Shown: positions 42,485 to 50,365 of the stretch, piece by piece | Numbering within the stretch: the first letter of the stretch is position 1 | How the letters are laid out: each line of letters begins with the position of its first letter | NCBI GenBank assembly: GCA_937944975.1 | Contig: CALEBF010000004.1 | Coordinates: 18,935 to 82,934 of the forward strand | DNA length: 64,000 bases | Direction of reading: 5' to 3' | From: an uncultured Mycoplasmatota bacterium | GTDB taxonomy: Bacteria; Bacillota_I; Bacilli_A; RF39; UBA660 | The notes under the pieces: generated by a model | The model's input: the letters and a program-made list of their open reading frames with translations, nothing else | Databases searched by the model: none | Told to the model about the DNA's origin: nothing | Position numbers and translations under genes: made by a program

Positions 42485-43723
42485 ATGAATTTATTTGAAA
42501 CGATCTTAATTCATATTGTAAGTATTACATTTCCATTAGTACTATATTTATTTTATTTAGCATATCAGAAGGGAATCGGAAAAGAGGAAAATAAATTGCT
42601 GTTAGACTTTGCATTTATTTCATCTTTTTACCTATCTACAAGATTTTATATGATGGGATCTTCTGAAATTAATTACTTGTTTTTACATATTCCACTATGG
42701 ATGGCTTATTGTTACCATCAAAAGTTTAGCATTTTTGTATTATCTATCTTACTTTGTTTCTATGGTGGAAATTTATTTCAAGTACAACCGTATTATTTTA
42801 TATTAGAATACGTGTTATATGGAGTTTTGTACTACGTTGGTATCAAAGGAAAAGTTCATCGGCGCTTATTAGAGCAAGGATTGATTTTCATTAGCGGAGT
42901 TATTTTATTATTGATATATTTCTTTATATCTGCGCCTACCAAAGTAGTGTGGATCAACGTGTTGTTTGCAATAGGATATATTGCATTATTAGAACTTGCC
43001 ACACAATTTATTTTATACTTATTTGAAAAAGGGGAACAGATCTTAAAGTTTCATATGACGGTGAAAGAATTGGAAAGAGAAAAACAGATTCGAACATCGT
43101 TATTTAAAATTACGCATGAAATCAAAAATCCGATTGCTGTATGTAAAGGGTATTTAGATATGTTAGATACGAAGAATCAAGAACATGTCGATACTTATAT
43201 TCCAATTATGAAAGAGGAAATCGATCGTACATTAGTGTTGTTACAGGATTTTTTATCGATGACAAAAGTAAAAGTAGAGAAGGATATTTTAGATATTAAT
43301 TTATTGTTAGAAGAAGTTACAAGTCACTTTTTACCAATTCTAAAAGAGAAAAAAATTCAACCTGATTTTCATATTATGGACGATGAGGTATATATTAATG
43401 GAGATTATCACAGGTTATCACAAGTGATCGTGAATCTTTTAAAGAATAGTGTCGAAGCGATGGAAGGTGGAGGTACTTTATCTGTTTCGAGTAAAATTAC
43501 CAATGATCACCAAGTAGAGATTCAAGTGAAGGATGAAGGTTGTGGTATTTCTAGGGAAAATTTAAAGAGAATGACAGAGCCTTTCTTTACGACGAAAAGG
43601 AAAGGAACAGGATTGGGAGTATCATTATCGAACGAGATTATCTTAGCTCACGAAGGGACGATGAAATATCAGTCGACAGAAGGAAAAGGAACGACAGTTA
43701 CTATTTTGTTACATCAGATGTAA
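42485..43723 (+). CDS. Orphan sensor histidine kinase, KinB-like layout
   Basis: The 412-residue kinase has about six membrane helices in its first 180 residues with no obvious external sensor domain. The dimerisation domain has the phospho-His in ITHEIKNPIAVCKGYLDML (about 215), and the ATPase domain has VIVNLLKNSVEAM, VKDEGCGIS and GTGLGVSLSNEI. The layout resembles KinB-type sporulation kinases. No response regulator gene is next to it, so it may feed a phosphorelay such as Spo0F-Spo0A; that is inference. AGAGGTGAG precedes the ATG. Confidence 0.85.
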   Translation: MNLFETILIHIVSITFPLVLYLFYLAYQKGIGKEENKLLLDFAFISSFYLSTRFYMMGSSEINYLFLHIPLWMAYCYHQKFSIFVLSILLCFYGGNLFQVQPYYFILEYVLYGVLYYVGIKGKVHRRLLEQGLIFISGVILLLIYFFISAPTKVVWINVLFAIGYIALLELATQFILYLFEKGEQILKFHMTVKELEREKQIRTSLFKITHEIKNPIAVCKGYLDMLDTKNQEHVDTYIPIMKEEIDRTLVLLQDFLSMTKVKVEKDILDINLLLEEVTSHFLPILKEKKIQPDFHIMDDEVYINGDYHRLSQVIVNLLKNSVEAMEGGGTLSVSSKITNDHQVEIQVKDEGCGISRENLKRMTEPFFTTKRKGTGLGVSLSNEIILAHEGTMKYQSTEGKGTTVTILLHQM

Positions 43724-43730
43724 CAAAAAA

Positions 43731-43757
43731 GGATATTAGCTATTACGCTTAATATCC
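43731..43757 (-). terminator. Terminator of rnjA
   Basis: GGATATTA and TAATATCC pair; on the minus strand T6 follows. The stem includes the rnjA stop. Confidence 0.7.
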
Positions 43758-45424
43758 ATAATGACAGGGAGAATAATTGGTTTTCTTCCTGTTTTTTCAT
43801 ATATATAACTTGTCAGTTCTGTCATGATTGCACTTTTCATATCGCTATAGTTGACACGATCTTTTAATGTCGATTCGATTGCTCGTTTACTAATATGTTC
43901 TAAGTCGTGTAATAGAGCAATGTTATCGTTGACTAAGACGAAACCACGTGTCGTAATATTTGGATTACTTAACAGCATCTTCTTTTTCGTATCGATGTTA
44001 CAAATGACGATGACGATCCCATCGTTTGCCATGATCTTTCTATCTTTAATGACAGCCCCACCGACATCTCCAATACGATTTCCATCGACGTATACATCTC
44101 CTGCTTGTACAGTTCCATCTCTTTCAATTTTTCCTTTATACATAGAAAGTACGTCACCGTTTCCAAGGACGAATGTATTTTTCTTTGGAATATCACATTC
44201 TACTCCGAGATCAGCGTGTTGTTTTAACATGCGGTATTCTCCGTGGAATGGCATAAAGTATTTTGGTTTGATCAATCGTAACATTAGTTTTAATTCTTCT
44301 TGACTTCCATGTCCAGATGTGTGAATGTCGCTAAGAGAAGTATTTGTGTAAACTTCTACACCACGCAAGTATAGTTTATTGATCGTTCTTGAAATGCTGA
44401 GTGCATTTCCTGGGATCGGACTAGAAGAGAAAACAACGACATCATCAGATTTTAATTTGATTTGACGATGTGTTCCGTTTGCAATTCTAGAAAGGGCGGC
44501 AAGTGGCTCTCCTTGTGATCCAGTACAAAGTAGACATACCTTGTGATCTGGCAAATGGTTGGCCTCTTCTGGTGTGATAAAGATATCTTTATTTTTAATG
44601 TATCCACCTTGAATAGATATATCGATATTCGTATCCATAGAACGCCCGAATGTCGCAATCTTTCTTCCGTTTTTATGACATGTTTCTACGATATGTTTTA
44701 GACGGTAAATATTACTTGCGAAAGTTGCGATGATAATTCTTCCATGATGCTTCTTAAAAATTTCTTGGAGTGCATTGTCTACCTTAGACTCACTCATACT
44801 CATTCCTTCGTTTAACGCATTGGTAGAATCACTCATAAGCAGGGTAACTCCACGTGAACCAATTTCTGCCATTTTGTGAAGGTTTGCCATTGGTCCGATT
44901 GGGGTTAAATCAAATTTAAAATCTCCCGTTGTTACGACGATTCCATTTGGTGTCGTAATACAAATTCCATGTGAATCCGGGATCGAATGCGTCGTACGGA
45001 AAAATTCTACTTCGATATTTTTGAATTTTACTTTCGTCTTTTCATCGTATACGATTAAATTCTTATATTGAATGTTCCTTTCATCTAACTTTTTACGGAT
45101 CAATCCTACTGCTTGATTTGGTGCATAGATGACAGGAATGTTGACTGTTTGTAGTAAAAATGGAATACCTCCAATATGGTCTTCGTGACCGTGTGTAATA
45201 AAAAGTGCTTTAATTTTTTTCTCGTTTTTCTTTAAAAATGTAAAATCTGGAATAACGTAATCGATTCCCATAAGTTCTCCACCAGGGAAAGTAATTCCAG
45301 CATCGGTAATCACTAGTTCGTTTCCATGCATAACACAATACATGTTTTTACCGACTTCACCAAGTCCACCGAGTGCAAAAATCTTCGTTGCAACTTGATG
45401 ATGATTATTATCAAATAACTTCAT
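43736..45424 (-). CDS. rnjA: Ribonuclease J
   Basis: From ATG 45424 (AAAGGAG upstream) the product is 562 residues. It is a metallo-beta-lactamase/beta-CASP nuclease with HGHEDHIGG (zinc ligands), TTGDFKFD, STNALNEGMSMSESK and GHGSQEELKLM. RNase J has endonuclease and 5'-3' exonuclease activity and takes part in mRNA turnover and rRNA processing. It is full length with the C-terminal oligomerisation domain. Whether it is RNase J1 or J2 cannot be settled because no second copy is present here. Confidence 0.95.
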   Translation of the reverse strand: MKLFDNNHHQVATKIFALGGLGEVGKNMYCVMHGNELVITDAGITFPGGELMGIDYVIPDFTFLKKNEKKIKALFITHGHEDHIGGIPFLLQTVNIPVIYAPNQAVGLIRKKLDERNIQYKNLIVYDEKTKVKFKNIEVEFFRTTHSIPDSHGICITTPNGIVVTTGDFKFDLTPIGPMANLHKMAEIGSRGVTLLMSDSTNALNEGMSMSESKVDNALQEIFKKHHGRIIIATFASNIYRLKHIVETCHKNGRKIATFGRSMDTNIDISIQGGYIKNKDIFITPEEANHLPDHKVCLLCTGSQGEPLAALSRIANGTHRQIKLKSDDVVVFSSSPIPGNALSISRTINKLYLRGVEVYTNTSLSDIHTSGHGSQEELKLMLRLIKPKYFMPFHGEYRMLKQHADLGVECDIPKKNTFVLGNGDVLSMYKGKIERDGTVQAGDVYVDGNRIGDVGGAVIKDRKIMANDGIVIVICNIDTKKKMLLSNPNITTRGFVLVNDNIALLHDLEHISKRAIESTLKDRVNYSDMKSAIMTELTSYIYEKTGRKPIILPVIMDIKRNS

Positions 45425-45666
45425 AAAATCTCCTTTCTTTTTTATAAATGAAAAAAATCGTTCATAAAAACATTGTTCTTTTTTGAACAAGATCATATTT
45501 TATTTTTTTGTAACCCGTCTAAATTATTTTTATTTACATTTATAAAATACGTTGTTTGAAATCAAATTTCAAATTCACTCTCACATTATACTTGTTTTTT
45601 CGATATTTGTCCAGTCCTATTGTTTTTCAAAGGAAAAGTGTGTTACGATAATGTTGAGGGATGGAT

Positions 45667-46257
45667 ATGAATTGGAAAACAAAGTTTAAAAGAGCAATCT
45701 TAAAAGAAATACGCGAAGAAAGAGGGCAGCTTTATGCTGAAATATGTAAGCCTGCAATCGATGAGTATTTAGAGTGTATGGAAGAAAATGACTTTTCTTC
45801 TTATCTATCAGAAGAAGAGATGTACGGATGTTTGAAAAAATATATTGCAGTACCGCCGCAAATTATTTTTATTTCGAAAGATGGAAAGATTTTTCACAAA
45901 AAAGCAAAACATAATGAGAATCATATCGTTGCAGTGAGAGAGTTTGTAAAAGAATATGTAGAACAACATCCAGATAGTTCACTAAGAAACATCAATCTGG
46001 AACGAGAAGATTTATTTCATTTGATGCGTACAATACAAAAAGAACAGATTGAAATGTATTATATATGGCTCGATTGGATGGATTGTAACACATATTGTAA
46101 TATTTGGCGAGGAGAGGGAGAAGCTCCCAAGAGGGATATGGTATCTCACATGATTTTTGAAGAATTGCTTCAAACAAACGAAGCTTATCACATAGAGGAT
46201 GATACTTATATGATAGAAGGAATTCCAAGAAAAAGCATCGACCATATTGTAAGATAG
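45667..46257 (+). CDS. Unknown protein, first of a paralogous pair
   Basis: No family recognised. I start it at ATG 45667, six bases after GAGGG; ATG 45661 lies too close. The product is 196 residues, soluble and acidic, with several Cys but no clear zinc motif. It shares with the following gene the segment (I/L)F(I/V)SKDG(K/E)(I/F)(F/Y)-K (about residue 73 here), then an acidic helix, then a helix with repeated Arg/Met. About 230 bases without features separate it from rnjA. The two are cotranscribed (13-base gap). Confidence 0.6.
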   Translation: MNWKTKFKRAILKEIREERGQLYAEICKPAIDEYLECMEENDFSSYLSEEEMYGCLKKYIAVPPQIIFISKDGKIFHKKAKHNENHIVAVREFVKEYVEQHPDSSLRNINLEREDLFHLMRTIQKEQIEMYYIWLDWMDCNTYCNIWRGEGEAPKRDMVSHMIFEELLQTNEAYHIEDDTYMIEGIPRKSIDHIVR

Positions 46258-46270
46258 GAGGATGAAAGCT

Positions 46271-46906
46271 ATGAGAGAACAGTTAGAAAAAGAGGAATTG
46301 CAGAATTGGAATATTACTTCAGAAGAAGAGTTACAGAACTTACAAGTGGCAATGGAAGAGTTTTTTACAAGTGTTAAAATGATGGGAATCGATGAAATTT
46401 CTGATGTTTTAGAAGGTTATGATACGAGAGAAAAGTCTATTGAGTTAGCTAAGGCGCGATTACACCATTTTCTTCAAACTCCGGTTCAGCTATTTTTGGT
46501 TTCAAAGGATGGAGAATTTTATTTAAAAACAGGAACTTGCGCTGATTTTCATATCGATTTATTATTGGATTGGATCGAGGAAAATGCTTTTGATTTAAAC
46601 ATGGATCCCGATGAGCTGGAACTTTTGCTTCAAAAGAGAAATCAAATGGCGACATTTCGGACTATACTAGATCATTCCTATATGATAGGAAGAATTTTTT
46701 ACGATATCGAAAGAGATGAAACAGGAGTTTTTGTAGAAGCCCCTGAAGTTCACACTGAAGCTCAAGAAAGAACATATCGACAATTGAAAGAGCAATATTT
46801 AGATAAAAATGGAGCACAATGGCTCGAGACTGGGGCATGTCGCATTCCAGGGAGCCCTGAGTATCCACTCACTGAAAATAGTTTCAAACAAAATAAAATG
46901 ATGTGA
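46271..46906 (+). CDS. Unknown protein, second of a paralogous pair
   Basis: No family recognised. ATG 46271 is chosen because AGGAGG is nine bases upstream; an in-frame ATG at 46262 overlaps that site. The 211-residue product is acidic and soluble. QLFLVSKDGEFYLK (about 78-91) aligns with QIIFISKDGKIFHK in the upstream gene. The following WIEENAFDLNMDPDELELLLQKRNQM aligns with FVKEYVEQHPDSSLRNINLEREDLFHLM. A tail ending KQNKMM is unique to it. A terminator follows, before ftsY. Confidence 0.6.
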   Translation: MREQLEKEELQNWNITSEEELQNLQVAMEEFFTSVKMMGIDEISDVLEGYDTREKSIELAKARLHHFLQTPVQLFLVSKDGEFYLKTGTCADFHIDLLLDWIEENAFDLNMDPDELELLLQKRNQMATFRTILDHSYMIGRIFYDIERDETGVFVEAPEVHTEAQERTYRQLKEQYLDKNGAQWLETGACRIPGSPEYPLTENSFKQNKMM

Positions 46907-46931
46907 GAATCTAGTATTTTCACATTTTTTC
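46901..46931 (+). terminator. Rho-independent terminator
   Basis: ATGTGAGAAT and ATTTTCACAT pair (one G-U) around a short loop, with T6 after; it overlaps the upstream stop. Confidence 0.7.
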
Positions 46932-46966
46932 GTGTAAAATGGTAATAGAGTGGGAGAGGTGAATTT

Positions 46967-47953
46967 ATGGGACTCTTTGATAAGTTTAAAAATATTTTAA
47001 AAACAGGAAATAAAGAAGAGAAAAAAGAAATAGAGAATTATCAAAAAGGGCTAGAGAAAACAAGAAAAGAATTTTCAAATCAATTGGGGACTCTCTCAAA
47101 AAAATATCGTAGAGTAAACGATGAATATTTTGAAGAGTTAGAAAACATTTTGATTATGGCGGATATCGGTGTCAATACAGTGATGGATTTCATCGATCAA
47201 TTAAAGAAAAGAGTGAAAAAGGAACATATTGAATCACCGGAAGATCTAAGAGAGATCATCGTCGATGAGATGTTTATTATCTATGTTAACAATGATATTA
47301 TCGTCAATAAAATTCAGTATGCTGAAAATGGGCCAACTGTTATTTTGTTTGTTGGAGTCAACGGCGTTGGAAAAACAACGACGATTGGAAAATTGGCATA
47401 TCAGTTAAAAGAACAAGGAAAAAAAGTTCTCTTGGTGGCAGGAGATACTTTCCGTGCTGGTGCGGTAGAGCAAATACAAGAATGGGGTCAAACGGTAGGT
47501 GTTCCAGTCGTTTATAAAGAACAAGCAGATCCTGCTAGCGTGATGTACGATGGGCTGGATCGCGCTTTAAAAGAAGATGTGGATGTCGTTTTGATCGATA
47601 CGGCTGGTAGGCTACAAAACAAGGATAACTTGATGAACGAACTTGAAAAAATCAATAAAGTCATTGGAAAAATGATTCCTGGAGCGCCTCACGAGACACT
47701 TTTGGTATTAGATGCGACGACAGGTCAAAATGGAATTAGTCAAGCGAAGAGTTTTAAAAGTATTACTAATATTACGGGAATTGTTCTGACGAAGTTAGAT
47801 GGTACCGCAAAGGGTGGTATTGTTCTAGCGATTAAAGAAATGGTTGGTATTCCTGTCAAGTACATTGGACTTGGGGAAAAGAAAGAAGATCTTAGAGTCT
47901 TCGATATCGAAAAATATATCTATGGATTATTTGACGATGTGAAAGGAGAGTAG
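46967..47953 (+). CDS. ftsY: Signal recognition particle receptor FtsY
   Basis: The 328-residue SRP GTPase receives ribosomes translating membrane proteins. A short charged N-terminal part (about 1-45) precedes the NG domain. It has GVNGVGKTTTIGKLA (G1), DTFRAGAVEQ, DTAGRLQNKDNLMNEL (G3), TKLDGTAKGG (G4) and GLGEKKEDL. AGAGGTGA precedes the ATG. ylxM, a regulator often found beside SRP genes, lies two genes downstream. Confidence 0.97.
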   Translation: MGLFDKFKNILKTGNKEEKKEIENYQKGLEKTRKEFSNQLGTLSKKYRRVNDEYFEELENILIMADIGVNTVMDFIDQLKKRVKKEHIESPEDLREIIVDEMFIIYVNNDIIVNKIQYAENGPTVILFVGVNGVGKTTTIGKLAYQLKEQGKKVLLVAGDTFRAGAVEQIQEWGQTVGVPVVYKEQADPASVMYDGLDRALKEDVDVVLIDTAGRLQNKDNLMNELEKINKVIGKMIPGAPHETLLVLDATTGQNGISQAKSFKSITNITGIVLTKLDGTAKGGIVLAIKEMVGIPVKYIGLGEKKEDLRVFDIEKYIYGLFDDVKGE

Positions 47954-47957
47954 GAAA

Positions 47958-48224
47958 ATGAAAACAAAAAAAAGTGTTCCTGCTTCTTTACAGTTGCAAT
48001 TTTATAGTCTGGTTGCTTTGCTAGTGCTGGGAATTTATTGCTTGATCGATGCTGCATACATCATCTTTTTCGAAATTTTACTCGCTTTTCTGTTTTTCTT
48101 AATGGGGTATAATAATCATAAAATATACCACCGTAAATATATGACGGTTATCTATATTGCGTGTGGAATTTTATTTGCATTGTTCGCAGGATTAGAACCA
48201 CTTGGAATCAGTATTTTATCTTAA
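47958..48224 (+). CDS. Small three-helix membrane protein, unknown
   Basis: The 88-residue product has three predicted helices (about 13-32, 33-50 and 62-85) with short loops, and a basic N-terminus. No family recognised. It lies four bases after ftsY and overlaps ylxM by 23 bases, so it is part of the ftsY-ylxM transcript. A GGAG lies in the ftsY end before the ATG. Confidence 0.6.
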   Translation: MKTKKSVPASLQLQFYSLVALLVLGIYCLIDAAYIIFFEILLAFLFFLMGYNNHKIYHRKYMTVIYIACGILFALFAGLEPLGISILS

Positions 48225-48489
48225 TAATTTATATGATTATTATAAAGAATTACTAACGGAAAAACAGAAAAATTATTTCGAAGATTACTACTTTCAAAAT
48301 TTGACATTATCAGAGATGAGCGAAAACTACAATATTAGTAGAAATGCAGTTCACAAGCAAATTAAAGATGTCGAAGAGAAGTTGTATCATTACGAAGCTT
48401 GTTTACATTTATATGAAAAGAAACAAAAAATTTTAGATACATTAAAAGAAAAAAATGATATTATAGAATTAATTGAAGATTGGATTTAA
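48202..48489 (+). CDS. ylxM: SRP-operon DNA-binding protein YlxM
   Basis: The 95-residue protein reads YLNNLYDYYKELLTEKQKNYFEDYYFQNLTLSEMSENYNISRNAVHKQIKDVEEKL, the helix-turn-helix core of the YlxM/P13 (UPF0122) family. Members regulate or act with the SRP pathway and are usually beside ftsY or ffh. There is no ATG; TTG 48202 gives an N-terminus that aligns with known YlxM proteins, though its ribosome site is weak. The start lies inside the previous gene. Confidence 0.88.
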   Translation: MESVFYLNNLYDYYKELLTEKQKNYFEDYYFQNLTLSEMSENYNISRNAVHKQIKDVEEKLYHYEACLHLYEKKQKILDTLKEKNDIIELIEDWI

Positions 48490-48507
48490 AAAGAAAAGGG
48501 GTTTTTT

Positions 48508-50280
48508 ATGTTTGGAGAAATACTTTACATTAGCGATACTGTCGCACATATTAAAATTAAAGAGGGAACTCCACTTGCGACAAATTTAATGAATATGCAC
48601 ATCGTTTTTGAGGATGAAAAGAAGAAAATTTTGGGGGAAGTAGAAGACATTAGTAAAGATATTATTAAAGTGCACTTCTTAGGAGAAATATCAAATGGTA
48701 GATTCGTTGGGGGGGTGATTCGAAAACCTACATTGTCTGCTAATATTCGTATTATCACGAAAGAGGAGCTTGCGATGATCGTTGGAGAAGATGGACCAGA
48801 GAGCTTATTGCTCGGATATTCTCCACTTTACGATAATTATCCAGTAAGGGTAAATATCAACGATTTATTTGCAAATCATATGGCGATCTTTGGTAATACT
48901 GGTAGTGGTAAATCTTGTGGTGTCGCACGACTTTTACAAAATGTATTTGTCAATCCAAACCTTCCACCATTTCGTTCTAACTTCTTTATTTTTGATGCTT
49001 ACGGGGAATATCATAATGCATTTATGTCAGTCAATACGTTAAATCCTAATTTTAACTTTAAATTTTATACGACGAATGTCAAAGAAGTAAACGGTGGAGA
49101 AATTTTATCGATTCCCCCTTGGTTACTTGATGTCGATGATTATGCGTTGTTACTTGGCGCAACAGAGCATTCACAGTTACCAATTATCGAACGGATGTTA
49201 AAGTTGACTTCTATTTTTGCGGAGAGTAGTGAGCAATCTTTAAAATACAAAAATCATTTGATCGCAAAAGCGATTATGATGATTTTATATACCAATCAAA
49301 CATCTCTAAGTAAGAGAAATGACATTTTCTCTATTTTGCAAACTTGTTCTACACCACAATTTAATTTGGAAGCAGTGGTACAGGGAGCCGGATATACACG
49401 TAAATTTAGGGAATGTTTTATCGTCAATAAAACAGGTGAATTTGTTGAAAGTATTTTAGTAACAGAATATGTAAGTAGCTTTATCGATGAAGAATTAGAT
49501 AAATATGAAGCACAGACGAAAAACAAGTTTACACTTGAGGATCTAGAAAAAGCACTTAACTTTACTTTAATCAGTGAGGGTCTTTTACAAAATGCCAAGA
49601 CTTATGGGGATGCTATTACATTAAAAGTAAGATTACATGCATTAGTAATTGGAGAAAATGCAAAGTATTTTAATTACCCTAACTTCATTACTGAAGAAAA
49701 TTACATTGCAAGTTTGGTCAATAAGAATGGGCGTAAGGCACAAATTGTTAACTTTAACTTAGAGGATGTAGAAGATTCATTTGCAAAAGTAGTAACAAAG
49801 ATCTATACGAAGATGTTGTTTCACTTTACGAAGATGCTTTCACAACGTGCATCAATTCCATTTCATATTTTCTTGGAGGAGGCTCACCGTTACGTTCAGA
49901 ATGATACTGATAAATTTTTATTAGGGTATAATATTTTCGAGCGTGTTGCGAAAGAGGGACGTAAGTATGGACTCATCTTTAATTTGATTTCACAGCGACC
50001 TGTAGAAATCTCAGAAACAGTTATTTCACAGTGTACGAACTTTATGATTTTTAAGATGAATCACCCGAGAGATCTCGAGTATATTCGTAAGATGCTTCCT
50101 AATGTTAGTGAGGAAGTCGTAGAGAAGCAAAAGAGCTTGCAACCAGGTACTTGTGTCGCTTTTGGTAAGGCATTTAAAGTTCCTATGATCATCCATATGG
50201 AGATGCCAAATCCAGAGCCATCAAGCAGTAGTTGCGACATTGTAGACACGTGGGCAGTACATCAAAACAAAGGGCAGTAA
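48508..50280 (+). CDS. HerA-type DNA-translocating ATPase
   Basis: This 590-residue protein has an N-terminal HAS-barrel-like domain (about 1-100) and a HerA/FtsK-superfamily ATPase core. Walker A is GNTGSGKSC (about 131-139), Walker B is FHIFLEEAHRY (about 452), and an Arg-finger region follows (VISQRPVEISETVISQC near 495). HerA hexamers pump DNA and in archaea work with NurA nuclease in end resection; some bacterial HerA proteins act in anti-phage systems. Neither NurA nor a Sir2/defence partner is adjacent, so its role is open. Confidence 0.85.
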   Translation: MFGEILYISDTVAHIKIKEGTPLATNLMNMHIVFEDEKKKILGEVEDISKDIIKVHFLGEISNGRFVGGVIRKPTLSANIRIITKEELAMIVGEDGPESLLLGYSPLYDNYPVRVNINDLFANHMAIFGNTGSGKSCGVARLLQNVFVNPNLPPFRSNFFIFDAYGEYHNAFMSVNTLNPNFNFKFYTTNVKEVNGGEILSIPPWLLDVDDYALLLGATEHSQLPIIERMLKLTSIFAESSEQSLKYKNHLIAKAIMMILYTNQTSLSKRNDIFSILQTCSTPQFNLEAVVQGAGYTRKFRECFIVNKTGEFVESILVTEYVSSFIDEELDKYEAQTKNKFTLEDLEKALNFTLISEGLLQNAKTYGDAITLKVRLHALVIGENAKYFNYPNFITEENYIASLVNKNGRKAQIVNFNLEDVEDSFAKVVTKIYTKMLFHFTKMLSQRASIPFHIFLEEAHRYVQNDTDKFLLGYNIFERVAKEGRKYGLIFNLISQRPVEISETVISQCTNFMIFKMNHPRDLEYIRKMLPNVSEEVVEKQKSLQPGTCVAFGKAFKVPMIIHMEMPNPEPSSSSCDIVDTWAVHQNKGQ

Positions 50281-50293
50281 TGCCTTTTTTTCT
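50269..50293 (+). terminator. Rho-independent terminator
   Basis: GGCA and TGCC pair around GTAA, flanked by A3 and T8; it overlaps the upstream stop. Confidence 0.6.
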
Positions 50294-50296
50294 TTA

Positions 50297-50325
50297 TTGA
50301 CATTCACTTTAATAAACGATATACT
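50297..50325 (+). promoter_or_regulatory. Strong sigma-A-type promoter of the prepilin gene
   Basis: A perfect TTGACA, a 17-base spacer and TATACT lie about 40 bases before GTG 50366. Confidence 0.75.
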
Positions 50326-50365
50326 TAACATAAGATAGAATCGAAAACGATAGGTTGGTGAAATT

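Noticed and set aside
45425..45660. Gap of 236 bases between rnjA and the next gene, searched for a small RNA or riboswitch
   Set aside because: AT-rich with no strong hairpin, T-box or known riboswitch motif; it probably just holds two divergent promoters.
48508..50280. HerA as part of an anti-phage system
   Set aside because: No Sir2, DUF4007, NurA or other defence gene lies next to it; neighbours are housekeeping or surface genes.
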